Source: Chitinophaga pinensis | GTDB lineage: Bacteria > Bacteroidota > Bacteroidia > Chitinophagales > CAIOSU01 | DNA: 64,000 bases | NCBI GenBank assembly: GCA_945901065.1 | Contig: CAMDKI010000003.1 | Location: 186,001 to 250,000, forward strand | Reading direction: 5' to 3' | Shown: positions 1 through 8,050 of the stretch, piece after piece | Layout of the letters: each line of letters begins with the position of its first letter | How positions within the stretch are numbered: position 1 is the first letter of the stretch | Notes under the pieces: model-generated | What the model was told of the DNA's origin: nothing | Database searches by the model: none | What the model saw: the letters and a program-made list of their open reading frames with translations, nothing else | Position numbers and translations under genes: made by a program

Positions 1-1
1 G

Positions 2-2068
2 CTGGAGAACTCCATTACCCGCTTAACGTTGGATGATGTACAAAACCTATTGCACCAAGCTTGCAATTGCACCGTGGTATATGGTACCACTGGCGATGTG
101 ATACTAAAACTACCTGCTATCGACACTGCCCGCGCTAACCAGCCTAGTCGGTTTGCCCAAAAATTTGACCAATACCCTTACTTGCAATACCCCGATCACG
201 ACTATACTTGGCGCGCCAAGTTTGTAAACGGCGTAATAACCATGACTCTCGAAACGCCATCGTATCAAGGGATTGCCTTTGGCCTTTATGGGTTGTTGCA
301 AGAGCGGTTGGGTTTTAGGTTTTATCATGCCAAAGAGACTATTATACCTGAACTTAAAAATTGGTCCATTGGCGATGGTTTTGAGTGGGAAGCCAAGGCA
401 CGTTTCGATAAAAAAGGGTTTCACCTGCATACGCAGCACCCGCTGGAGCTTACGCAGCAGTTACTAAATCACGAGTTTGAGGGCGGCATGGCCGATGTAA
501 AGCAATACCTTGATTGGCTAGTGCGCAACGGGCAGAACTATTTTGAGTTTAACCTGCTGGAAGGCATTAGCCGCAAGCATTGGCCAGCCTATGCCAAAGA
601 GTTTGTAGACTATGGCAAGAGCCGTGGCCTGATAATGGGCGTTGACGTGAGCTTGCACATGCTGCAGCAGAACGCTTATAAGCTGTACGAGGGTTTCCCG
701 AAATCGTGGAAAAGCAAGGGCAAACAAATTGACCAGAACCTAGATTGGCTAATGGCAATGGGTTGGGATGTAATAAATATGGAATTTAGTACCACCGAGT
801 TTAGCGAGGGCAACATTACCAAAAAAGAGCAACAGCGCCTGCACATTACCGATGTGATAGTAAACAAGTATGGTGCTAAGTTAATGGGCCGCAAGCACGT
901 GGTAAAAACCGACAACATGGCCACCGAAACCAAAGGCGATGGCTATAAAATGAACGAGCAAGAAACCCAACTGGATGCCAACCGTGGCGTGCTGATACAT
1001 ACTGTAATGTTTTACACCCTAACTGAAGAGCATGCGCCTGTTTATGGCAACGAAAACATGCGGCACATGAACGCCGAACTAGATAGGGAAATAGCACAAC
1101 GCGAAACCTGGTACTACCCCGAAAGTGCCTATTGGATAACTTTTGATGCCAGCATACCGATGTATTTAATGCCCTACTTGGGTGCCCGATTGGATGATAT
1201 GGAGAATACTGCCAAAAGAGGAGTGCCGGGACATGTAACCTTTAGCAGTGGCTGGGAGTGGGGTTACTGGAGCATTGATTGGAGCATAGCCCGCTGGAGC
1301 TGGCAGCATACCGTAAACAATACGATTGAAAAGAACACGCCTACCGAATATCTAGAAGACCTATTTGGCCCAAAGGTAGGCGAGTACTTTGCCGAGCAAC
1401 ATAAAATACAACAGGGGTACCTGAAAGATAAGAACCTGATACAGTACATGGTGGCCCAAAACATTAGCGATGAGGTTGCTGGGCCGCTGAGCTTGCCTTT
1501 TCAGCCAAGGCCGCGGTGGATGTTCCGCTACTTGCGCTATAAGGCCGAGCAGCCAACCTTGGATAGCGTGCGCGCCGAAGGGGTGAGCCTACTCAATGCT
1601 TTTCACAAAAAATCATTGGCACTTACCGATGAGTACCTGCCGGCATTTGAAACTGTTAAGGATAGCCAGCTTCGCTTTTTGTTGGATGAGCTGCTCTTGG
1701 GAATTGAGATAACCGGCCTGCGTGCGCAGCACCGCGCGGTAACCATTGAGGCCCTGCTGCGAAAGCGAGAAGCAGAACGAAACGGTGGTAAACCCAAAAA
1801 AGTAGCCGCCCCGCTGCTGTTGCAAGCCGAGGGCATTCGTTTGGAAGGTATAAAACTGGTGCAGCAACAAGAAGACCACTACCGCTACCCTGTTTGGCTA
1901 TTGGCGCGCCGCCATTGGAGTCACACTGTTTACTACTTTGGCTACCTGTATACCACCAGCAACCTGCACTTTTGGCTAAGAGAGGAAAAACAGATTGGCA
2001 ACGACCGTTACGGGCCGCTCTACCGCAATATATGGCACATACTGCGCACGGTAGGGGCTATTGATTAA
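2..2068 (+). CDS. Putative glycoside-hydrolase-like protein, 5' end outside window
   Basis: The reading frame is open from base 2 and has no stop before the TTG at 29, so the true start lies upstream and the gene is truncated by the window. I do not recognise the family with certainty. The stretch GLYGLLQERLGFRFY about 95 residues in resembles the end of the alpha/beta domain that precedes the barrel in GH20/GH67-type glycosidases, and the next ~350 residues (many Trp/Tyr, a run of alternating hydrophobic segments, GWEWGYWSIDWS) would suit a TIM-barrel followed by a helical C-domain. The substrate is unknown. It is 61 bp upstream of queA, which has its own promoter, so the two are probably not one operon. 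Confidence 0.6.
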   Translation: MENSITRLTLDDVQNLLHQACNCTVVYGTTGDVILKLPAIDTARANQPSRFAQKFDQYPYLQYPDHDYTWRAKFVNGVITMTLETPSYQGIAFGLYGLLQERLGFRFYHAKETIIPELKNWSIGDGFEWEAKARFDKKGFHLHTQHPLELTQQLLNHEFEGGMADVKQYLDWLVRNGQNYFEFNLLEGISRKHWPAYAKEFVDYGKSRGLIMGVDVSLHMLQQNAYKLYEGFPKSWKSKGKQIDQNLDWLMAMGWDVINMEFSTTEFSEGNITKKEQQRLHITDVIVNKYGAKLMGRKHVVKTDNMATETKGDGYKMNEQETQLDANRGVLIHTVMFYTLTEEHAPVYGNENMRHMNAELDREIAQRETWYYPESAYWITFDASIPMYLMPYLGARLDDMENTAKRGVPGHVTFSSGWEWGYWSIDWSIARWSWQHTVNNTIEKNTPTEYLEDLFGPKVGEYFAEQHKIQQGYLKDKNLIQYMVAQNISDEVAGPLSLPFQPRPRWMFRYLRYKAEQPTLDSVRAEGVSLLNAFHKKSLALTDEYLPAFETVKDSQLRFLLDELLLGIEITGLRAQHRAVTIEALLRKREAERNGGKPKKVAAPLLLQAEGIRLEGIKLVQQQEDHYRYPVWLLARRHWSHTVYYFGYLYTTSNLHFWLREEKQIGNDRYGPLYRNIWHILRTVGAID

Positions 2069-2089
2069 ACCACAAACGCGGTTTATGCC

Positions 2090-2097
2090 TAACTTTG
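2090..2097 (+). promoter_or_regulatory. Candidate -7 promoter element for queA
   Basis: TAACTTTG matches the Bacteroidota -7 consensus TAnnTTTG and lies 32 bp before the TTG start of queA. No clear -33 TTTG is visible at the usual spacing. Confidence 0.45.
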
Positions 2098-2129
2098 CCC
2101 CTTAACCGATCAAATTCGGTTCCGTTGTT

Positions 2130-3326
2130 TTGGAGCCTATTCTACTTGCCGATTATCAATACGACCTACCCGAAGAGCTGATTGCCACCCAACCCATGGA
2201 GCCACGAGACCATTCGCGGTTGCTGTTTTACAACAAGGGAGCCATTAGCCATAAGCGTTTTGACGATTTGCCCAAGTTGTTGCCCGAAAACAGCTTACTA
2301 GTGTTCAACAACTCCAAGGTAATACCAGCACGCCTCTTTTTTCAGCGGGCCACCGGCGCCACTATTGAGTTATTGCTGTTACAACCACTCACCCCATCGT
2401 GGGTGCCTATGGCCATGGCCGCTTGCGAGCAAACCACCTGGGAGTGCATGATTGGCAACAAAAAACGCTGGAAACCCGATGAAACCTTAACCCTACAACT
2501 ACCCAACGGCATTGCGCTAAACGCAGAGTGGGCCGACCGCGAACAGAATCAAATACAGTTTACTTGGACTGGCAACCAAACCTTTGCCGAAATACTAGCC
2601 CTCTGTGGCGAAATTCCGCTACCACCGTACTTTAACCGGCGCGCTTCGGCAGCAGATAGCGAAAGCTATCAAACCGTATATTCCAAAGAACCCGGCGCAG
2701 TGGCTGCGCCAACAGCTGGCCTGCATTTTACCAAGCAGGTGTTGAGAGATTTGGAAGACCACAACGTACATACCAAGCAAGTAACCTTGCACGTGGGCGC
2801 AGGCACCTTTGCTCCCGTAAAAGAAGCCGATGCCACCAAGCACCAGATACACCGCGAGCAACTCACCGTTACCCGCGACTTGATAGTAGAACTAATGCAC
2901 CACCAAGGCAGTGTAATAGCCGTGGGCACTACCAGCCTGAGGGTGCTAGAGAGTATGTATTGGTTTGGCGTAAAGTGTAAACTGCGTATGTGGGAGCCAG
3001 GCGAACCGCTGCACCTTTACCAATTTGAGCCTTACGAATTGGCCCATCACAACATTAGCGTAAAAGATGCCCTATTTGCTTTGGAAGGGGCACTTGAGTA
3101 TGCCGGTGTGCCCCAAATGGGTGCTACAACCGAGATATACATATATCCAGGCTATGAGTTTAAGGTGATAAAGGGCCTGGTAACCAATTACCACCTTCCC
3201 GAAACCACTTTAATACTGCTGGTAGCAGCCTTTATTGGCAACGACTGGCGCAAGGTGTATGATGAGGCGCTAAAAGAGCGTTACCGATTTTTAAGCTATG
3301 GAGATAGTAGTTTGTTGCTGGTGTAG
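2130..3326 (+). CDS. queA: S-adenosylmethionine:tRNA ribosyltransferase-isomerase
   Basis: QueA transfers and isomerises the ribosyl moiety of SAM onto 7-aminomethyl-7-deazaguanine in tRNA, forming epoxyqueuosine at the wobble base of GUN anticodons. The N-terminus DYQYDLPEELIATQP and the internal APTAGLHFT, HVGAGTF and GTTSLRVLES blocks are QueA hallmarks, and YPGYEFKVIKGLVTNYHLP lies near the C-terminus. Length (398 aa) is slightly above the usual ~345-350; the extra residues lie in the N-terminal half (a region around AACEQTTWECMIGNKK). The start is a TTG, chosen because the protein then begins a few residues before the conserved DFDLPEELIA-type block and the only upstream in-frame stop is at 2103. 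A promoter-like TAACTTTG is just upstream. Confidence 0.95.
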   Translation: MEPILLADYQYDLPEELIATQPMEPRDHSRLLFYNKGAISHKRFDDLPKLLPENSLLVFNNSKVIPARLFFQRATGATIELLLLQPLTPSWVPMAMAACEQTTWECMIGNKKRWKPDETLTLQLPNGIALNAEWADREQNQIQFTWTGNQTFAEILALCGEIPLPPYFNRRASAADSESYQTVYSKEPGAVAAPTAGLHFTKQVLRDLEDHNVHTKQVTLHVGAGTFAPVKEADATKHQIHREQLTVTRDLIVELMHHQGSVIAVGTTSLRVLESMYWFGVKCKLRMWEPGEPLHLYQFEPYELAHHNISVKDALFALEGALEYAGVPQMGATTEIYIYPGYEFKVIKGLVTNYHLPETTLILLVAAFIGNDWRKVYDEALKERYRFLSYGDSSLLLV

Positions 3327-3347
3327 TTATTTCTTGTATGGTTATTT

Positions 3348-3452
3348 TTAGAAAGGCTCGAAGATTACCTTGATAGCAAAAAAAACCAAAATCAATAGCA
3401 AGCCAAACAGCAACAACATTACTTCCCCTAATCTTTTATTGTTATCCTTCAT
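3348..3452 (-). CDS. 34-residue putative single-pass membrane peptide
   Basis: A short leftward frame starts at an ATG and encodes a charged head (MKDNNKRLGEV), one hydrophobic helix of about 20 residues (MLLLFGLLLILVFFAIKVI) and a short FEPF tail, ending in TAA. The charge arrangement (positive N-terminus, single helix) is that of a small inner-membrane protein. It is convergent with queA, ending 22 bp from the queA stop. No clear ribosome binding site is seen, only an A-rich upstream stretch. It could be chance, but the composition is very protein-like for a random frame. Confidence 0.42.
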   Translation of the reverse strand: MKDNNKRLGEVMLLLFGLLLILVFFAIKVIFEPF

Positions 3453-3485
3453 AAAAACACTTTTAAAACATTCAATTTTCCCCTT

Positions 3486-3767
3486 TCAATAAAGTCGCGA
3501 GTTTAACAGTTCATATATCTGCTGCTCTAGTTGCTCACAATTATCTCGGAGCACTTTGTTTTCTCGTTTTAAACGAGCTATAGTTTTTAACAAACTCTCG
3601 TTTGTGCCAGTAGTTGAGTCTGTTTGGCTTTCTGTCACAAGCTCAACTAGAGTTACTTTTTCATCTCTGGCCTTTTTCACACTCTTATTTTTGTTTATGT
3701 ATAAAAGATATAACAACCTATGTTTTAAAGCACTTCCGGTTGTTAATTTTCTAACGCTAACCTTCAA
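3486..3767 (-). CDS. Small basic coiled-coil protein, function unknown
   Basis: The 93-residue product has a basic N-terminal part (KLTTGSALKHRLLYLLYINKNK), a Thr/Ser-rich middle and a C-terminal segment of about 35 residues with leucine-zipper-like heptads (LLKTIARLKRENKVLRDN). This suggests a coiled-coil dimer, possibly nucleic-acid binding because of the basic first half. The only available start is TTG, which lowers confidence. It is 33 bp upstream of the 34-residue peptide on the same strand, so the two might be co-transcribed. I do not recognise a named family. Confidence 0.42.
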   Translation of the reverse strand: MKVSVRKLTTGSALKHRLLYLLYINKNKSVKKARDEKVTLVELVTESQTDSTTGTNESLLKTIARLKRENKVLRDNCEQLEQQIYELLNSRLY

Positions 3768-3811
3768 AAAGTAGGCAAGTATAGGTTTAATTTTTTAGAG
3801 CAAAAACATGT

Positions 3812-3830
3812 TAAGCATAAATACGTATCC
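3812..3830 (+). repeat. First copy of a TAAGCATAAATACGTA motif
   Basis: TAAGCATAAATACGTA occurs here and again at 4905-4920, with a close variant, TAAGTATAAATACTTA, at 3971-3986. The variant is a dyad (TAAGTAT-AA-ATACTTA). The 3971 and 4905 copies each open an element of about 140 bp that ends in a terminator hairpin; this first copy has no such terminator after it, only a small GCCTA/TAGGC hairpin at 3870-3884. Confidence 0.5.
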
Positions 3831-3970
3831 AAATTTTAGGATGCAAAATATCTTTTTATTGTTCGCGGACGCCTATTTTTTAGGCAGAAGGATTGCATGT
3901 AAACAATGATTTACCTATCGGTATCTTATTCCTTTTTGTTACACAATGCCTTACATTGCCCCCCCAATTT

Positions 3971-4110
3971 TAAGTATAAATACTTAGCAACCCAGCCCTG
4001 GCACAGGCCGTATAAAAGGTGTGGTTGATTGATTTGAGGAGTGCGATAATGAGTAATTGCCCCCGTTTTTATAAAGAAGGCTGTCTACACGTATAGACAG
4101 CCTTCTTTAA
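3971..4110 (+). ncRNA. Candidate small RNA A (~140 nt) ending in a strong terminator
   Basis: The element begins with the dyad TAAGTATAAATACTTAGCAACC, contains GTGGTTGATTGATTTGAG and TTGCCCCCGTTT, and ends in a perfect hairpin (arms 4072-4087 and 4094-4109). A second element at 4905-5041 shares the same order of blocks at nearly the same spacing: motif, GTGGATGATTGTTAGTTGAG, TTTCCCTCCGTTT, then a hairpin starting ~100 bp after the motif. No coding gene lies upstream on this strand to need the terminator. The shared pyrimidine run CCCYCCG could pair with purine-rich ribosome binding sites; that is inference. Transcript boundaries are guesses. Confidence 0.45.
4072..4109 (+). terminator. Perfect 16-bp stem terminator
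   Basis: The arms TAAAGAAGGCTGTCTA and TAGACAGCCTTCTTTA flank a 6-nt loop (CACGTA). The T-rich end is built into the right arm. It closes the candidate RNA at 3971 and is 155 bp before the cNMP-domain gene. Confidence 0.75.
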
Positions 4111-4244
4111 TTTGCCAATAATGTACCAAGTACAAATTCTTGGCTCTGCCGTAGCTGGTATTTCCAACATCTCTTTACAGAATAGACTTGGCAAAGCCAC
4201 ATCAGTAGGTAAAAGTGCCTATTGATGTTGTTCTAACAGTATGT

Positions 4245-4252
4245 TACTTTTG
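4245..4252 (+). promoter_or_regulatory. -7 promoter element of the cNMP-domain gene
   Basis: TACTTTTG fits TAnnTTTG and lies only 11 bp before the ATG at 4264. ATTG at 4221-4224, 20 bp upstream, could serve as the -33 element. The mRNA leader would be under 10 nt. Confidence 0.5.
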
Positions 4253-4263
4253 TACAAAAAAGT

Positions 4264-4737
4264 ATGGATATTGTAAGTTACCGCAATGAGCTTCTTGGAA
4301 ACAACTCTAACATTTTCAACTCTGATTACAGCATCAGCATGTTGGCAAACAATGTGGCTGTTGTTAGCGCCAACAAGAACGATGCGGTATTAAACTTTGG
4401 CGACGAAATATCCATGATGATTCTTTTGCTAAAAGGAAAATTCTCCGTGTATATGAATTGGGCGGATGGAGACTTGGTAAAGGTTTATGAAATAAACCCT
4501 GGAGAGCTTTGTTCTGTAAACTACGTAAACGGCCTAAAAAAGAGCCCATCCGACTATAGGGTTATAGCCGACGAAGATGTTCAATTTGCGCTAGTGCCAA
4601 TTGATTTTGTGGAACAAACCGTAAACGAATACCAAGAGTTAAGGAGTCATTTTTTTAATGACATACAATCAAAACAAAGAACCATAATGCACAGCATAAA
4701 CGATTACACAAAACAACTGCTCAGCGAAAAAAACTAG
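4264..4737 (+). CDS. Lone cyclic-nucleotide-binding-domain protein (Crp-type sensor without HTH)
   Basis: The 157-residue product resembles the N-terminal beta-roll sensor of Crp/Fnr regulators: GDEISMMILLLKGKFSVYMNW and INPGELCSVNY match the ligand-binding roll and a phosphate-binding-cassette-like position, and VEQTVNEYQELRSHFFNDI would be the start of the dimerisation helix. The protein stops where a Crp protein (~200-230 aa) would continue into its helix-turn-helix, so no DNA-binding domain is present. It may sense a ligand and act through a partner. It is flanked on both sides by the paired RNA-like elements at 3971 and 4905. An HTH partner is not visible nearby. Confidence 0.65.
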   Translation: MDIVSYRNELLGNNSNIFNSDYSISMLANNVAVVSANKNDAVLNFGDEISMMILLLKGKFSVYMNWADGDLVKVYEINPGELCSVNYVNGLKKSPSDYRVIADEDVQFALVPIDFVEQTVNEYQELRSHFFNDIQSKQRTIMHSINDYTKQLLSEKN

Positions 4738-4904
4738 CTTAACTAAAACAGCAGTAACATACAAATACGTTTTAAACAGGTATGATTGTCGCAGTGCATA
4801 ACAAAACGATTAAACCGCTCTTTGAAAAACAGCAATTTTACTTAAAGTTAAAGCAACCTTGGTAGCAACCATTAGCGCTTTATAGCACATATGGCGCCTC
4901 TTTT

Positions 4905-5041
4905 TAAGCATAAATACGTAGCAACCTAATGAACCTCAGAAGCGTAAAAGCAATTGTGGATGATTGTTAGTTGAGTTATTTTTTGAGTATTTCCCTCCGT
5001 TTAAGAAAGGTTGCCGAAGCACACGGCAGCCTTTCTTTTTT
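4905..5041 (+). ncRNA. Candidate small RNA B (~137 nt), similar to element A
   Basis: The element starts with TAAGCATAAATACGTAGCAACC, carries GTGGATGATTGTTAGTTGAG and TTTCCCTCCGTTT, and ends in a terminator hairpin at 5003-5034 followed by TTTTTT. The block order and spacing match element A at 3971-4110, while the hairpin sequence itself has diverged with its pairing kept, the pattern expected of a structured RNA under selection. It lies between the cNMP-domain gene and a leftward small gene; as a simple terminator of the cNMP gene the preceding conserved blocks would be unexplained. Confidence 0.45.
5003..5040 (+). terminator. Rho-independent terminator
   Basis: The arms AAGAAAGGTTGCCG and CGGCAGCCTTTCTT pair over 14 bp with one G-U wobble, loop AAGCACA, followed by T residues to 5041. 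It would end element B and any read-through from the cNMP-domain gene. Confidence 0.7.
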
Positions 5042-5051
5042 AGTGCAACCA

Positions 5052-5294
5052 CTAAACAACCCAAAATACGGCAATAGCAATAACGCTAGTTGCGGCTAGC
5101 AGCAAAACTAAAACCACAGAACATCCTTTAGTTGTAGTATTGTATACCCGGTTGTATGCAGCTTTCTTCGGATTAGTAAGCCACCCCATTCCCTTAGGTG
5201 CTTTTAATCCCAAATTATGCCTAACCACCCTTTTCAAAGATGTCCTCGCAGCAATTCGCTTTTTAAGCGAGGGTACTCTAAAGCCTATTTTCAT
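5052..5294 (-). CDS. Small basic protein with C-terminal membrane helix, conserved-hypothetical type
   Basis: The 80-residue product starts MKIGFRVPSLKKRIAARTS, has a basic region with the phrase GMGWLTNPKKAAYNRVYN, and ends in a hydrophobic helix (VVLVLLLAATSVIAIAVF). From memory, small proteins with a PSLKK-ARTS head and a NPKKAxYNxVY motif are scattered in phages, plasmids and Gram-positive and archaeal genomes; function is not known to me. The ATG at 5294 was preferred over a TTG at 5342 because the family-like sequence begins there. It converges on element B. Confidence 0.6.
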   Translation of the reverse strand: MKIGFRVPSLKKRIAARTSLKRVVRHNLGLKAPKGMGWLTNPKKAAYNRVYNTTTKGCSVVLVLLLAATSVIAIAVFWVV

Positions 5295-5471
5295 TGAGCT
5301 AATGGTTTGTTGAAAGCTAAAGTACTTTTTTATTGATAACAAACAACGGTTTCATTGCTGTTGTTTATTGGTCACTTTCGTTATCCCTTGTTTATAAAAG
5401 TAATTTCTAGCTGCAAAGAATGCAGCAATTTTATGGCATAAAAGTTGTAAAAAGTTCAAAAAAACTTACTG

Positions 5472-6146
5472 ATGAAAAAAACACTAGCAGTATTGGCAAT
5501 TTACGCCTCAATTTTGATTGTCGCCCCCGCAACCTTACGCGCTCAATCAGGGGTCATCTTCAACTTTGCATTTCGCATTGATAATGAACTCATTACCCAA
5601 ACGAAAGCCCAAAACAAAGATTATAAAATACTCAACTTGGCTACAGTAGAAGACATGCCAAAAGAAACTTCGGATACCATTCTAATGGTTTCCGAAATTT
5701 ACTTGAACAAATTGTTTAACGTGGTAGTGTCGAGCATGGTGCCCGAAGAGAAGTTAATTATGGGAGCACTGCCCGAACATCTCATGTACCTGCCCGCCAA
5801 TACGCTGAATAAGGCAATCAAAAACGGCGACCACCAATATTACATTAACATCAACTGCCACATTGCCGCATCGGGCGGAACGCGCATAACATTCGGCACC
5901 AACTCATACTCTCGGGTGAAACCAAAAGTAACCTTGTCAATCACGGCTGCCGATAATAACAAAAATGTTGTTTACAAAAAAGAAGTAGTCGTAAAGGACT
6001 TTGAGAAACTACGCTCCCGCACCTTCGAAAAAACATACGGCGTAAAGGGCTTAGTGGAAAATACGGATGAAGTGACCGTATCGGAAACCTTAACCGCTTA
6101 CGATATTATCAAAATGTATCTTGTAGCCTTAGAAAACCTGAAATAA
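5472..6146 (+). CDS. Secreted/periplasmic protein of unknown function
   Basis: The 224-residue product has a Sec signal peptide (MKKTLAVLAIYASILIVAPATLRAQ) followed by a soluble region with alternating beta-type segments (YYININCHIAASGG, KVTLSITAADNNKNVVYKKEVVV) and no membrane helix. I do not recognise a family. It ends 7 bp before the T9SS beta-propeller-like gene at 6154 and the two are surely co-transcribed, so it may assist or modify that exported protein; that is inference only. Confidence 0.75.
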   Translation: MKKTLAVLAIYASILIVAPATLRAQSGVIFNFAFRIDNELITQTKAQNKDYKILNLATVEDMPKETSDTILMVSEIYLNKLFNVVVSSMVPEEKLIMGALPEHLMYLPANTLNKAIKNGDHQYYININCHIAASGGTRITFGTNSYSRVKPKVTLSITAADNNKNVVYKKEVVVKDFEKLRSRTFEKTYGVKGLVENTDEVTVSETLTAYDIIKMYLVALENLK

Positions 6147-6153
6147 AACGAAC

Positions 6154-8031
6154 ATGAAGAGCTTTATACTAACAATGGCTGGTTGTGTTTTCTTGTTAAC
6201 CACCCACGCTCAAACCCTTAGAGGGACAGATATTGATGGTGAAACATCGGCGGATAATTTCGGTCAATCAATATCTATGCCCGATGGGAATACACTTGCT
6301 TCGGGCGGTCGTGGCAACGATGGTAACGGCAACGAAGCTGGCCATGTGCGCGTGCACCATTGGAACGGTATCGCTTGGACTCAAAAAGGGAATGATATTG
6401 ATGGCGATACCGCTACTGACTTCTCTGGATGGGCCGTGCATATGCCAGACTCAAATACTGTTGCCATTGGGTCACCACGTAATGATGGTGGAGGCATAGG
6501 GCGAGGTAGTGCCCGAATTTTTATTTGGAACGGCACCGCATGGATACAAAAAGGAGCAAGTATATTGGGAGAAGCCGATTTGGATAATTTTGGAGAAAGC
6601 ATTGTAATGCCCGACCCAAACACCGTAGCGATAGGTTCACCCAAAAATGATGGCAATGGCTCACAGGGAGGGCACGTGAGGGTTTTTGCATGGAACGGAA
6701 CGGCTTGGGTGCAAAAAGGTAGCGACCTGGACGGCTCGGCCGCTGGCGACTTTTCTGGATTCAGCATTAGTATGCCTGATGCCTCCACTGTTGCAATAGG
6801 CGCACCAAACGCCAAAAACCAACAACTAGATATTACTGGCCAAGCAAGGGTTTTTTCGTGGAATGGAAGTAGTTGGGTACAAAAAGGCAGCAATATATAC
6901 GGAGACTCTATAAGCGATAAGCTTGGACAAAGCGTTTACATGCCAGATGCCAACACTCTTGCCGTCGGTGCTGATCAGAACGACAATAATGGATTAAATG
7001 CGGGCATGGTAAAAGTTTTTGTTTGGGATGGAAACAATTGGATACAAAAAGGAAACAGCCTATTGGGCGAAGCGTCAAGCGATAACTTTGGCCGGTCGGT
7101 GTCAATGCCCAATAGCGATGTATTAGCGGTAGGCGCTCCTGGCAACGACGGTAATGGTTCATTGGCAGGGCACGTAAGGGTTTTTGCTTGGATAGCTAAT
7201 GCATGGGTGCAAGTGGGAACGGATATAGACGGCGAAACAGCTGGTGATGGTTCTGGCGTTTCTATTGCTATGCCTACTTCCGGAACGGTTGCTATAGGAG
7301 CCAACTTTAATGCAGGAAATGGTTTTACGAATATTGGCCATGTGCGCGTGTACGATTTGTGCATACCAACCGCGAGTTTCGTCTCCCAAAATGCCTGCGG
7401 AAGCTATACCTGGAATGGAAACACCTATACCCAAAGCGGCACCTACACCTACCAAACCACCAACGCGGCAGGATGTGATAGCACAGCAACTTTGGAGTTG
7501 ACGGTGGAAAGCGAAATAACATCTAGTGGGATAATAGGCAATACTTTGGTTGACACGCTACAGACATATGATTACAGCGTGATTGTTAACAATGCTGTAG
7601 ATAGCTACGAATGGGGCGTAAACTGCGGGCAAATAACGGCTGGAGCAGGTACTGACGCTGTTACCGTTTCGTGGGATGGACCCGATAGTTGCCAAATTTG
7701 GGTGGTAAGAAGCAACGCCGCTTGCCGTGATACCGCAATACTGAATGTGCTGGTTGATTTTGGCTCTGGTGTTAACGAGTCAGCATTGGGCATTATAGCG
7801 TTATACCCTAACCCTACCAGTGGCCTAACTACCATTACATGGGGCAAGGCACCCAGCCAAACGCCTGATGTAACGCTATTGGATGCCTTGGGCAGAATGG
7901 TGCCCGCACCTATCGATTGCCAGGGCAATGGCTGCACCATTGATATAAATGGGCTTCCTGCCGGCGTGTATAGCGTGTTGCTAATGCACCAAACCGGAAA
8001 CGCAGCACGCAGACTCATTAAAACGGAGTAA
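6154..8031 (+). CDS. Exported seven-repeat (beta-propeller-like) protein with T9SS sorting domain
   Basis: After a signal peptide (residues 1-19) come seven repeats of about 55-60 residues, each with the pattern D-I-D-G-E-x-x-x-D-x-F-G-x-S-V-x-M-P followed by TVAIGSPxND and HVRVFxWNGxxWxQKG; seven such units suggest a seven-bladed FG-GAP-like propeller. A Cys-paired module (ACGSYTWNGNTYTQSGTYTY) common in Bacteroidota surface proteins follows, then a C-terminal region with YPNPTSGLTTI and LPAGVYSVLL, a type A T9SS sorting domain. The protein should be carried across the outer membrane and attached or released. Ligand unknown. Short repeats of near-identical DNA make recombination or copy change possible. 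Confidence 0.85.
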   Translation: MKSFILTMAGCVFLLTTHAQTLRGTDIDGETSADNFGQSISMPDGNTLASGGRGNDGNGNEAGHVRVHHWNGIAWTQKGNDIDGDTATDFSGWAVHMPDSNTVAIGSPRNDGGGIGRGSARIFIWNGTAWIQKGASILGEADLDNFGESIVMPDPNTVAIGSPKNDGNGSQGGHVRVFAWNGTAWVQKGSDLDGSAAGDFSGFSISMPDASTVAIGAPNAKNQQLDITGQARVFSWNGSSWVQKGSNIYGDSISDKLGQSVYMPDANTLAVGADQNDNNGLNAGMVKVFVWDGNNWIQKGNSLLGEASSDNFGRSVSMPNSDVLAVGAPGNDGNGSLAGHVRVFAWIANAWVQVGTDIDGETAGDGSGVSIAMPTSGTVAIGANFNAGNGFTNIGHVRVYDLCIPTASFVSQNACGSYTWNGNTYTQSGTYTYQTTNAAGCDSTATLELTVESEITSSGIIGNTLVDTLQTYDYSVIVNNAVDSYEWGVNCGQITAGAGTDAVTVSWDGPDSCQIWVVRSNAACRDTAILNVLVDFGSGVNESALGIIALYPNPTSGLTTITWGKAPSQTPDVTLLDALGRMVPAPIDCQGNGCTIDINGLPAGVYSVLLMHQTGNAARRLIKTE

Positions 8032-8050
8032 ATAGAAGAACCCTCAAACA

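Noticed and set aside
3808..3909. 33-residue plus-strand ORF starting MLSINTYPNF, containing the first TAAGCATAAATACGTA copy
   Set aside because: Its start lies inside the repeated motif and its composition shows no signal or domain; the repeat is the likelier feature.
4954..4962. TGTGGATGA, one base from a DnaA box
   Set aside because: It lies inside candidate RNA B as part of a block shared with element A and no other boxes are near.
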